Assembly (NCBI RefSeq): GCF_018613605.1
Contig: NZ_JAGGPU010000022.1
Span: 1 to 64,000 of the forward strand
Length of the DNA: 64,000 nt
Source: Pedobacter sp. ISL-64
GTDB taxonomy: Bacteria; Bacteroidota; Bacteroidia; Sphingobacteriales; Sphingobacteriaceae
Direction of reading: 5' to 3'
A program made the translations under genes and the position numbers. Below the pieces are notes generated by a model. It did not search any database. It saw only the letters and a list, made by a program, of their open reading frames with translations, and had not been told where the DNA came from. This document shows, in pieces, positions 44,362 to 52,039 of the stretch. Every line of letters starts with the position of its first letter. The stretch's first letter is position 1.

Positions 44362-45060
44362 ATGGAAAATTACGAACAGAAACTAGGTATAAAGTTATGG
44401 GCTGAAGAAGATCGCCCGCGTGAAAAACTTTTATTACACGGCCGAAGACATTTAACAGATGCCGAACTGATTGCTATTTTAATTGGCTCGGGAAGTAAAA
44501 ATGAAACCGCTGTAGATTTAAGTAAAAGGATTTTATCGTTTTACGACAACAATTTAACAAAACTGGGAAAAGCTTCTATTCTGGATCTTTCGAGGTTTAG
44601 AGGTATTGGAGAAGCCAAAGCATTAACTATAATTGCCGCTCTGGAGCTTGGTTTGCGGCGGAAGGAAACTGCTGAGGAGGCCATTACCCATGTTACTACT
44701 TCTAACGATGTTTATAAATATTTACATCAAACTTTCGCTAATCTCAATCACGAAGAGTTCTGGATATTACTCCTTAACAGGTCTAACCGGGTAATAGGTA
44801 AATTTTTGATCAGTAAAGGGGGGCAGGCGGGTACGGTAGCCGATCCGAAAATTATTTTTAAAACAGCTTTAGAAAACAATGCGGCAAATATTGTATTGGC
44901 ACATAACCATCCTTCAGGAAGTTTAAAGCCCAGTGAGAGCGACGATAAATTGACCAGGAATATGGTTGCCTCAGGAAATTTGCTTAGCCTGTATGTGGTC
45001 GATCACCTGATTTTTGCCAATAACCGTTACTATAGTTATCGGGATGAAGATTTAATTTAA
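44362..45060 (+). CDS. radC: RadC-family JAB-domain protein
   Basis: 232 residues from ATG 44362 (an upstream TTG overlaps the rpsT terminator and is rejected). An N-terminal helix-hairpin-helix-like region (RGIGEAKALTIIAALELG) precedes the JAMM/MPN domain with LAHNHPSGSLKPSESD, the HxH...S..D metal-binding motif. RadC is not in fact a proven repair protein; the domain suggests a nuclease or isopeptidase-like activity. It sits directly after rpsT, and no separate promoter was recognised. Confidence 0.93.
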   Translation: MENYEQKLGIKLWAEEDRPREKLLLHGRRHLTDAELIAILIGSGSKNETAVDLSKRILSFYDNNLTKLGKASILDLSRFRGIGEAKALTIIAALELGLRRKETAEEAITHVTTSNDVYKYLHQTFANLNHEEFWILLLNRSNRVIGKFLISKGGQAGTVADPKIIFKTALENNAANIVLAHNHPSGSLKPSESDDKLTRNMVASGNLLSLYVVDHLIFANNRYYSYRDEDLI

Positions 45061-45167
45061 AAGATATTTGGTTGTTAAAGTACAATTAACGTTAAATTAG
45101 TATAATAGCGGCTTAAAATTAAATATTACTGGCTGGCCAGCATTAATTAAATTGTGTAATTATATTT

Positions 45168-46004
45168 ATGAATACTTTAAAAATCATCCCTGTTTTTCTT
45201 TTGTTAACCGTTATGGCATTTGCGCAAAAAACGGCAGCCCCTATCAATATTATTACTTACAATATCCGTTTAAATGTAGCATCTGATGGTGTTAATGCCT
45301 GGCCTAACCGGAAAGATAATGTTAAAGCCCTGGTGAAATTTCATGATGCTGATATTCTTTGTGTACAGGAAGCCTTACCTGAGCAGTTTGATGCGCTTTT
45401 GGAGAATTCCAATTTCGATGTAGTGGGTGTTGGTCGTGAGGATGGTAAAAGAAAGGGAGAATTTTCTGCTGTTTATTTTGATAAAAACAGGTTCACTAAA
45501 AAGGATGGCGGAACTTTCTGGTTGTCAGAAACACCAGATGTTCCATCAAAAGGTTGGGATGCCGCACTTAACCGGGTATGCAGCTGGGTTAAATTGTACG
45601 ATAAGCAGAATAAAAAAGAGTTTATCGTTTTTAACACACATTACGATCATATCGGTGTTCAGGCGAGGATCGAATCAGCTAAATTGCTTAAACGTAAAAT
45701 TCAGCAGATTGCACCAACGCTACCGGTTGTTTTTACCGGCGACTTAAACGTAACGCCAGAGACAGAAGCCATTGCTACTATAAAATCTTTTCTTATTGAT
45801 GCGAAAGATGTTTCTGTAGAGCCTCCATATGGCCCGACAGGGACTTTTAATGCTTTTGATTTTAACAGTGACCTGAAAAACAGGATCGACTACATTTTTG
45901 TAAACAAAGGATTTAAGGTGCAGAAATTCGCTGTATTAACTGATAGTAAGGATAAAAGGTATTATTCTGATCATTTACCTGTTTTTTGTAGACTTTGGTT
46001 TTAA
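45168..46004 (+). CDS. Secreted endonuclease/exonuclease/phosphatase (EEP) family hydrolase
   Basis: 278 residues: signal peptide (about 1-19, ending MAFAQ) followed by one EEP domain. Catalytic signatures: ITYNIRLN, LCVQEALPEQ (metal-binding Glu), FNTHYDH, FTGDLNVTPE, RIDYIFVN and YSDHLPV with the terminal Asp-His pair. The family includes DNase I, sphingomyelinases and inositol phosphatases; in Bacteroidota secreted forms are often annotated simply as metal-dependent hydrolases. It is the first gene of a tight five-gene operon (4 nt to the next gene) with a Lgt-like protein and a Tes-like radical SAM enzyme, so a phospholipid headgroup is a reasonable substrate guess; this is inference. Upstream, GCTGGCCAGC (about 45131-45140) is a perfect palindrome. 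Confidence 0.88.
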   Translation: MNTLKIIPVFLLLTVMAFAQKTAAPINIITYNIRLNVASDGVNAWPNRKDNVKALVKFHDADILCVQEALPEQFDALLENSNFDVVGVGREDGKRKGEFSAVYFDKNRFTKKDGGTFWLSETPDVPSKGWDAALNRVCSWVKLYDKQNKKEFIVFNTHYDHIGVQARIESAKLLKRKIQQIAPTLPVVFTGDLNVTPETEAIATIKSFLIDAKDVSVEPPYGPTGTFNAFDFNSDLKNRIDYIFVNKGFKVQKFAVLTDSKDKRYYSDHLPVFCRLWF

Positions 46005-46007
46005 TAA

Positions 46008-46766
46008 ATGCTGTTAAAATCTCTGTTTCCCTTTCAATTCGAGCTTTTTGGTAGCCCATACCATTATCATTATATTTTCGAAACACTGGCATTTATAATT
46101 GGTGTTAGGTTATATTATTTATATAAAAAAGGAATTAAAGACCCGATATCTGACGAAAACAGACTGTGGATTATGTTGGGCGCCATGCTTGGGGCATTAA
46201 TTGGCTCGCGTGTAATTGCTGTGCTCGAAACGCCTGAAGTACTCCACCACCTTAGTTTTTCAGTTCTTTATCAAAGTAAAACCATTGTTGGCGGTTTGCT
46301 TGGCGGTTTGTTCGGTGTTGAATTGATAAAAAAGATAATAGGTGTGAATACCGCCTCCGGAGATGTCTACGTTATCCCGATTTTGGTTGCCCTTATTATT
46401 GGCCGTATTGGTTGCTTTTCCATGGGGATCGACGAGCCAACCTACGGCATTCCCACCGATTTTTTTACGGGTATGGATTTGGGCGATGGCATATTGCGGC
46501 ATCCCATCATGCTCTACGAAATGGTTTACCTCATACTTTTGATTTTTTTGTTCAATGGCTTGAAAAATAAGGCATTGATCAATGGAGACCGTTTTAAATT
46601 GTTTATGGTATTGTATTTTCTGTTCCGTTTTTGGGTAGAATTTATAAAACCTTACCATTCATTATTTTTAAATTTAAGCAGCATTCATTGGTCTGCATTG
46701 TTTATTTTTATTTATTATTATAAATTCATCATCAGAATTTCGAAACAGATTTTACATAAACAGTAA
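46008..46766 (+). CDS. Lgt-like (prolipoprotein diacylglyceryl transferase family) membrane protein
   Basis: 252 residues with six to seven membrane helices. Lgt-family marks are present: GSRVIAV, VGGLLGGLFGVE, GRIGCFSMG, RHPIMLYE and FRFWVEFIKP, so the Arg residues of the active region are kept. However, the position of the essential His of E. coli Lgt (SFHGG) reads TIVGG here, and the usual GRLGNF is GRIGCF. This argues that it is a divergent family member and not the housekeeping Lgt. It begins 4 nt after the EEP gene and ends 5 nt before the radical SAM gene. A role in transferring a diacylglyceryl or other lipid group is possible but not shown. Confidence 0.82.
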   Translation: MLLKSLFPFQFELFGSPYHYHYIFETLAFIIGVRLYYLYKKGIKDPISDENRLWIMLGAMLGALIGSRVIAVLETPEVLHHLSFSVLYQSKTIVGGLLGGLFGVELIKKIIGVNTASGDVYVIPILVALIIGRIGCFSMGIDEPTYGIPTDFFTGMDLGDGILRHPIMLYEMVYLILLIFLFNGLKNKALINGDRFKLFMVLYFLFRFWVEFIKPYHSLFLNLSSIHWSALFIFIYYYKFIIRISKQILHKQ

Positions 46767-46771
46767 ACATT

Positions 46772-48166
46772 ATGGCCAATACCAGAGATTATATATACTA
46801 CGATTATACCAAAAGTCTTTGCCCCGAATGTTTACAGCTTTGTGATGCGAAAATTGTTTTTCAGGATGCTAAGGTATTTATGCTGAAGAATTGCAGAACG
46901 CATGGCGATAGCAAAGTAATGATTGCTGATGATGTAGAATATTACAAACAGATCAGGAATTACAATAAACAATCGGAAATGCCGCTTAAGTTTAATACTA
47001 AAGTGCACTACGGTTGCCCTTACGATTGCGGTTTGTGTACCGATCATGAACAACATTCGTGTTTAACCGTAATAGAGGTTACTGATCGTTGCAACCTGGC
47101 CTGTCCAACATGTTATGCCATGTCATCGCCAAGTTATGGCAGGCACCGTACGCTGGAAGAAATAGAACGTATGATGGATGTTGTTGTGGCAAACGAAGGT
47201 GAACCCGATGTGGTTCAACTTTCGGGTGGAGAACCAACCGTACATCCCGATTTTTTTAAGATTTTAGACCTTGCCAAAACAAAACCCATTAAACATTTAA
47301 TGGTGAATACGAATGGTATCAGGATTGCAAAAGATATTGGCTTTGTAGAAAAATTAGCAAGCTATATGCCCGATTTCGAAATTTACCTGCAGTTTGATAG
47401 TTTCAGCGCCGAAGTATTAACCAAGCTAAGGGGAGAAGACCTTACCGAAGTAAGAAGAAAAGCCATCGATCACCTCAACCAGTTTAATGTATCTACTACT
47501 TTGGTGGTTACTTTGCAAAATGGCCTTAACGATCATGAAATTGGCGATATTTTAGATTATGCACTTAAGCAGAAATGTGTTCGCGGCGTTACTTTCCAGC
47601 CTACTCAGGTTGCCGGAAGAAATGATGATTATAACGATCAACAGGGAAGAATCACCCTAACTGAGGTGCGCAGAAAAATTTATGAGCAATACCCTGTTTT
47701 TACCCCTCAGGATTTAATCCCTGTACCCTGTAATCCCGATGCGCTGTGTATGGCCTATGCATTAAAAATCGGCGATGAGGTGATCCCGATGACACATCTG
47801 ATCAATCCGGAAGATTTACTCAACAATTCGAAAAATACCATCGTTTTCGAACACGATGAAAAATTGAAAGAACACATGCTGAATTTGTTTAGTACAGGTG
47901 TTTCGGTAGATTGTGCCGAAGATACCTTTGGCGAATTGATGTGTTGCCTTCCAAGGGTAAAATCGGATAGTTTAAGTTACGATAATTTATTTCGGATTAT
48001 CATCATGAATTTTATGGACCCGCTGGATTTTGATGTACGCGCTGTTAAAAAATCCTGTGTACATATTGTGAGTGACAAATATAAAATGGTACCCTTCGAA
48101 ACCATGAATATTTTTTACCGCGACAACAAAATAGATCTGATCAGGGAAAAATTAAATATGAACTAA
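46772..48166 (+). CDS. Radical SAM enzyme of the Tes/MJ0619-like type
   Basis: 464 residues. The SAM-binding cluster motif is CNLACPTC (C106, C110, C113). Two more cysteine groups precede it: CPEC...C...CRTHG (C17, C20, C41) and YGCPYDCGLC (C81, C85, C88, then C96). This arrangement is the one I know from archaeal Tes (tetraether synthase, which joins lipid tails) and the MJ0619 methylase-like family, with the sequence VTDRCNLACPTCYAMSSP and VQLSGGEPTVHPDF. The C-terminal part carries four further cysteines that could hold an extra cluster. Chemistry: radical coupling or methylation at unactivated carbons; the substrate in bacteria is not established. Its neighbours (Lgt-like, EEP, two small membrane proteins) point to a lipid. 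Confidence 0.88.
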   Translation: MANTRDYIYYDYTKSLCPECLQLCDAKIVFQDAKVFMLKNCRTHGDSKVMIADDVEYYKQIRNYNKQSEMPLKFNTKVHYGCPYDCGLCTDHEQHSCLTVIEVTDRCNLACPTCYAMSSPSYGRHRTLEEIERMMDVVVANEGEPDVVQLSGGEPTVHPDFFKILDLAKTKPIKHLMVNTNGIRIAKDIGFVEKLASYMPDFEIYLQFDSFSAEVLTKLRGEDLTEVRRKAIDHLNQFNVSTTLVVTLQNGLNDHEIGDILDYALKQKCVRGVTFQPTQVAGRNDDYNDQQGRITLTEVRRKIYEQYPVFTPQDLIPVPCNPDALCMAYALKIGDEVIPMTHLINPEDLLNNSKNTIVFEHDEKLKEHMLNLFSTGVSVDCAEDTFGELMCCLPRVKSDSLSYDNLFRIIIMNFMDPLDFDVRAVKKSCVHIVSDKYKMVPFETMNIFYRDNKIDLIREKLNMN

Positions 48167-48167
48167 C

Positions 48168-48362
48168 ATGGAAGGTTTATTCGGATTATTCATTGTTTAT
48201 TGTCTTACTGCAGTTGTACTCTTTGTGGTGGGAATTATTCAGATTATTATCAAATCATCAAGGAACGAGCCTGTAAAATCTGGGTTAAAATTGCTTATTA
48301 TTTCGGTAATTATGATGGTCATTGGTTTTGGTGCCTGTGCGGTGTTGCTCTTTAACAGTTAA
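48168..48362 (+). CDS. Small two-helix membrane protein, copy 1
   Basis: 64 residues with two hydrophobic helices (about 5-27 and 43-62) joined by a short basic loop (KSSRNEPVKSGLK). Begins 1 nt after the radical SAM gene. No family recognised. It is clearly related to the next gene: FIVY, GIIQII, the NEPVK/NQPVK loop, GLKL and GACAV recur in the same order and spacing. Possibly an accessory subunit of a membrane complex; this is inference from position only. Confidence 0.75.
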   Translation: MEGLFGLFIVYCLTAVVLFVVGIIQIIIKSSRNEPVKSGLKLLIISVIMMVIGFGACAVLLFNS

Positions 48363-48371
48363 ATATCGGCT

Positions 48372-48566
48372 ATGGGACTTTTTATTGTATATTGGGTAGT
48401 TGTCGCATTGTTGTTTGTAATTGGCATCATTCAGATCATCGTAAAAGCTGCGAAAAATCAACCAGTTAAACCCGGCCTTAAACTGGTTATTGCATCTGTT
48501 ATAATGTTGATAATAGGAGCAGGAGCATGCGCAGTAATTCTATCTAATTTAAATATTGGCCATTAG
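48372..48566 (+). CDS. Small two-helix membrane protein, copy 2
   Basis: 64 residues, a tandem paralogue of the preceding gene, 9 nt after it. Shared motifs are FIVYW, FVIGIIQIIVK, KNQPVKPGLKL and GAGACAV. Most differences are conservative. It ends the five-gene operon; about 50 nt later a -7-like box of the pheT promoter appears. Confidence 0.75.
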   Translation: MGLFIVYWVVVALLFVIGIIQIIVKAAKNQPVKPGLKLVIASVIMLIIGAGACAVILSNLNIGH

Positions 48567-48621
48567 TCATTTTATTGTGTCAAGATTGCGGGTTTAACTT
48601 TCTCCTTTGACCTTTAAATAA

Positions 48622-48681
48622 TATCTTTGCGTTTTATGAAATTAGAGTGTCCTTCAAGATTTGTCTTGATACTGGGCACTC
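48622..48681 (+). promoter_or_regulatory. pheT leader: -7 box and a 37-nt hairpin
   Basis: TATCTTTG (48622-48629) matches the -7 consensus, with no good -33 box at the right distance. About 16 nt on comes a hairpin: GAGTGTCC (48645-48652) pairs with GGGCACTC (48674-48681, one G-U), and inside it TCAAGA (48654-48659), TTTG, TCTTGA (48664-48669). The stem would be in the transcript about 18 nt before the pheT ATG, and could affect translation; it may equally be a scattered repeat. Confidence 0.5.
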
Positions 48682-48699
48682 GCTACTTGATACTCCAAA

Positions 48700-51099
48700 A
48701 TGAAAATATCATATAACTGGTTAAAACAATTCGTACAGATCGATAAAACACCTCAAGAACTTTCGTTAATTCTTACCAATGTTGGTTTAGAAGTAGAAAG
48801 TGTAGAAAAAGTGCAGCCTGTAGTGGGCGGTTTAGAGGGATTGGTTATTGGCGAAGTATTAACCTGTGTTCAGCATCCCAATGCCGATCGTTTGCGTATT
48901 ACTACTGTAAACGTTGGGGGTAAAGAAAACCTTCAGATTGTTTGCGGTGCCCCAAATGTAGGTGCTGGTCAAAAAGTGGTAGTAGCTACCGTAGGCACAA
49001 CCGTATATCCTTTAGAGGGCGAACCATTTAAAATAAAAGAATCAAAAATCAGGGGAGAACTTTCGCAGGGAATGATCTGTGCCGAAGATGAAATCGGTTT
49101 AGGTAAATCGCATGATGGGATTATGATCCTTGCCAATGATACCGAAATAGGAATCCGTGCAAAAGACCATTTCAAAATGGATGACGATTTTGTTTTCGAA
49201 ATCGGATTAACACCAAACCGTGCTGATGCAGCTTCTCATTTAGGTGTGGCGAGAGATTTGGCCGCTTATTTCAGAAGTGAATATGAAATGCCTGATCTTT
49301 CAGCTTTTAAAACAGATAATGAAAATCTGGTAATTCCGGTAGAGGTAGAAGATTTAGCCGCTTGTCCGCGTTATAGCAGCCTAACACTTTCTGGTGTTAC
49401 CGTAAAAGAATCGCCAGAGTGGTTAAAAGATAAATTAAAGGTAATTGGTTTACGTCCCATCAATAATGTGGTTGATATTACCAATTATGTGCTTCATGGT
49501 TTAGGACAGCCTTTACATGCTTTCGATGCCGACAAAATTACCGGCGGAAAAGTAATCGTGAAAAAAGTAGCTGAAGGAACGCCTTTTGTAACCCTTGATG
49601 ATGTTGAGCGTAAACTCAGCGCAGATGATTTAATGATCTGCAATACCGAAACACCAATGTGTATTGCAGGTGTTTTCGGTGGAAAATCTTCTGGAGTTGA
49701 TGCTAATACCAAAAATATTTTCCTGGAAAGTGCTTATTTTAATTCGGTTTCTGTACGTAAAACCTCAAAAAGACATGGCTTAAAAACCGATGCTTCTTTC
49801 CGTTACGAGCGTGGTACCGATCCGGAGATTACGGTTACGGCTTTAAAATACGCAGCATTATTAATTAAAGAACTGGCTGGCGGGGAAATCTCCTCATCAG
49901 TTTCTGATATTTATCCAAGTCATATCAAGCCATTCGAGTTTGAAGTAAGTTATACCAATATCAATAAATTAATTGGTGCAAACATTCCATCAGCCGAAAT
50001 TAAACACATTATTACCGCTTTGGGTATTGTGGCAACCAATACCTCTGAAGATACTTTGGCTTTAAGAGTACCATCGTTTAAAGTTGATGTAACCCGCGAA
50101 TGTGATATTACAGAAGAAGTATTGCGTATTTACGGTTATAACAATATCGAAATCCCTTCAAAGGTAAATGCATCGCTTTCTTACAGCATTAAGCCTGAAA
50201 AAGAAAATACGCACAACGTAATTGCAGATATGCTTACCTCAAACGGTTATGCAGAAATTATGTGCAACTCGTTAACTAAATCGGCTTATTCGAAAAATTT
50301 AGACGAAGCTGTATTTATTTTAAATCCCCTAAGCAGCGATTTAAATGTAATGCGCCAGCATTTATTGATGCCGGCATTAGAAAGTGTGGCTTACAACCAG
50401 AACCGTAAAAATGCTGATGTTAAGTTTTATGAATTTGGTAAAACCTATCATTTGATCAATGAGCAGTACGTAGAGCGCCCAAGGTTGTTATTATTAATTT
50501 CTGGGGCCAAACAAAGCGAGCAATGGAACCACAATGCTAAATCGGCTACCTTTTATAACTTAAAATCGGCAGTTGATGCCATTATAAGCCGTTTGGGTAT
50601 TGCAAGCTATCAAACCGATACCTTAAACGATGAAAACTTTGCTTACGGGATTAAATATTTCCGTGGGGATAAGACCCTGGTAAGTTTTGGTGCAGTTTCA
50701 AAAGCCGACCGTAAAGTAGCCGATGTAAGTGCGGAGGTTTTTTATGCCGATTTTGATTGGGCTGCCTTGTTGGATATTGTAAGGAAAAATAAAATCGTTA
50801 ACAAAGAGGTTTCTAAGTATCCGCAAGTGCGTAGAGATTTATCTTTATTGATCGATCAGGCGGTAACTTTTGATACTTTAAAAGGTATTGCTTTCAAAAC
50901 TGATAAAAAGCTGATCAAAGAGGTTGGTGTGTTCGATGTGTATGTAGGTGATAAATTACCTGAAGGCAAAAAATCGTATGCCTTGAACTTCATTTTGCAG
51001 GATGAGGAACAAACCTTAACCGATAAGCAGATTGAAAACACGATGCAGAAATTAATCGCGAATTTAACCGCACAAGCTGGTGCAGAAATTAGGAAATAA
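48700..51099 (+). CDS. pheT: Phenylalanyl-tRNA synthetase beta subunit
   Basis: 799 residues with the full bacterial order: tRNA-binding OB domain (about 40-150, EVLTCVQHPNADRLRI), B3/B4 editing domain (about 210-370, NNVVDITNYVLHGLGQPLHAFD), B5 domain (about 400-475), core beta domain (about 490-680) and the C-terminal anticodon-binding FDX-ACB domain (about 705-799, KYPQVRRDLSLLID and LTDKQIENTMQKL). It joins PheS to charge tRNA-Phe. The tRNA-Phe genes occur at 6474 and 7511. The next gene follows after 31 nt. Confidence 0.97.
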   Translation: MKISYNWLKQFVQIDKTPQELSLILTNVGLEVESVEKVQPVVGGLEGLVIGEVLTCVQHPNADRLRITTVNVGGKENLQIVCGAPNVGAGQKVVVATVGTTVYPLEGEPFKIKESKIRGELSQGMICAEDEIGLGKSHDGIMILANDTEIGIRAKDHFKMDDDFVFEIGLTPNRADAASHLGVARDLAAYFRSEYEMPDLSAFKTDNENLVIPVEVEDLAACPRYSSLTLSGVTVKESPEWLKDKLKVIGLRPINNVVDITNYVLHGLGQPLHAFDADKITGGKVIVKKVAEGTPFVTLDDVERKLSADDLMICNTETPMCIAGVFGGKSSGVDANTKNIFLESAYFNSVSVRKTSKRHGLKTDASFRYERGTDPEITVTALKYAALLIKELAGGEISSSVSDIYPSHIKPFEFEVSYTNINKLIGANIPSAEIKHIITALGIVATNTSEDTLALRVPSFKVDVTRECDITEEVLRIYGYNNIEIPSKVNASLSYSIKPEKENTHNVIADMLTSNGYAEIMCNSLTKSAYSKNLDEAVFILNPLSSDLNVMRQHLLMPALESVAYNQNRKNADVKFYEFGKTYHLINEQYVERPRLLLLISGAKQSEQWNHNAKSATFYNLKSAVDAIISRLGIASYQTDTLNDENFAYGIKYFRGDKTLVSFGAVSKADRKVADVSAEVFYADFDWAALLDIVRKNKIVNKEVSKYPQVRRDLSLLIDQAVTFDTLKGIAFKTDKKLIKEVGVFDVYVGDKLPEGKKSYALNFILQDEEQTLTDKQIENTMQKLIANLTAQAGAEIRK

Positions 51100-51130
51100 A
51101 ATATAAATTCGTATTTTTAGAAATAAATTC

Positions 51131-51421
51131 ATGACTTCTGTTGCAGATCAATTAGATAAGGTATTACAAAAAACGGCTCAGGTATTAGAGCTATGTAATG
51201 CGCTACAGGAAGAAAATGATTTATTAAAGCTTGAAAATCAATCGTTAAAAGTAGCACTCGATACAGCGAAAGGCAAAAATGTAGAACTTGATGAAAAATT
51301 AAGGGTTACAAAATTGGCTAAAAGTATAGAGGGAACAAGCGAAAAATCGCTTGACATTAAACAAAAAATTAACGATTTTGTGCGGGAGATTGATAAAAGT
51401 ATTGCATTATTAAAAAAATAA
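51131..51421 (+). CDS. Small coiled-coil protein between pheT and zapA
   Basis: 96 residues, strongly helical with heptad-like Leu/Val spacing (residues about 15-75: LQEENDLLKLENQSLKVALD and so on), so almost certainly a coiled coil. No catalytic residues or membrane helix. It precedes zapA by 33 nt. The shape and place recall ZapB-like partners of ZapA, but the sequence is too simple to assign; the function is unknown. Confidence 0.8.
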   Translation: MTSVADQLDKVLQKTAQVLELCNALQEENDLLKLENQSLKVALDTAKGKNVELDEKLRVTKLAKSIEGTSEKSLDIKQKINDFVREIDKSIALLKK

Positions 51422-51454
51422 TGATGCAGAGAAATCAGAAACTAAGCTAAACAA

Positions 51455-51745
51455 ATGGGAGAAATCTCGATTAAAATAACCATTTCCGACCGTATTTATC
51501 CACTAAAGGTGAATATGGAAGAGGAAGAAATTGTGAGACGGGCAGCAAAAATGATCAATGAGCGCATAAAAGATTATCAAGATAATTATGCGGTTAGAGA
51601 TAAGCAGGATCTTCTTTCTATGGCAGTATTACACTATGCAACAGCCGTATTAAGAACAGAAAATAAAGTACAAAATCAGGATACTGCTGTTGCTGATAAA
51701 GTTGAAGAATTGGATGTTTTACTCAGTAATTTCTTTTCAAAATAA
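51455..51745 (+). CDS. zapA: Cell division protein ZapA
   Basis: 96 residues with the ZapA N-terminal ISIKITISDRIYPLKVNMEEEEIVRRAAKMINERI and a C-terminal coiled coil. ZapA bundles FtsZ filaments at mid-cell. Start ATG 51455. It is followed by the putative 6S RNA and then rny, matching the common Bacteroidota order pheT-coiled coil-zapA-rny. Confidence 0.93.
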   Translation: MGEISIKITISDRIYPLKVNMEEEEIVRRAAKMINERIKDYQDNYAVRDKQDLLSMAVLHYATAVLRTENKVQNQDTAVADKVEELDVLLSNFFSK

Positions 51746-51850
51746 GGTTCGTTCTTTCGGCGATTCGTCACTCTGAACTTGTTTCAGAGCCTATTTAATT
51801 AGATCCTAAAATAAATTTAGGATGACGACGCGAATATTAGCATAAAAACA
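51746..51850. repeat. REP-like hairpins after zapA
   Basis: CTCTGAA (51771-51777), CTTGT, TTCAGAG (51783-51789), followed by GATCCTAAA paired with TTTAGGAT (about 51805-51827) and flanked by GTCA and GACGACG words. This is one member of a family also found at 34913 and 53623, with compensatory changes in the stem. Confidence 0.7.
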
Positions 51851-52025
51851 TAGCCGCGGCTAGTTTTTGAGTTTCAAATTTTATAAAACTTAACACTTCA
51901 ATATCTATAGGGTTAAGAGGGCGTATTTCATCTGCTATGGCACCTGAAAATGGCTTAAACCCTAATTATGCTTAGTTGAGGTTTAAAATGTATGAGACTT
52001 TAAAAATTAGTTGCGGTTTTTTTTT
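51851..52025 (+). ncRNA. ssrS: Putative 6S RNA
   Basis: A single long hairpin with a large central bubble. Closing stem: 51854-51868 pairs with 52002-52016 over 15 positions without a mismatch (three G-U). Second stem: 51886-51894 (AAACTTAAC) with 51975-51984 (one bulge). Central bubble: 51895-51907 against 51965-51974. Terminal stem: 51908-51917 (TAGGGTTAAG) with 51954-51964 (one bulge). A T-run (52017-52025) after GCGG ends it. This plan and length (about 165-170 nt) are those of 6S RNA, which mimics an open promoter and binds RNA polymerase; location after zapA recalls ssrS in proteobacteria. Rny follows at 52040. No covariance search could be run; a different structured RNA cannot be excluded. 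Confidence 0.68.
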
Positions 52026-52039
52026 ACTTAAAAAACAAA

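Noticed and set aside
46260..46658. Antisense frame over the Lgt-like gene
   Set aside because: Complement of membrane-helix codons; no support.
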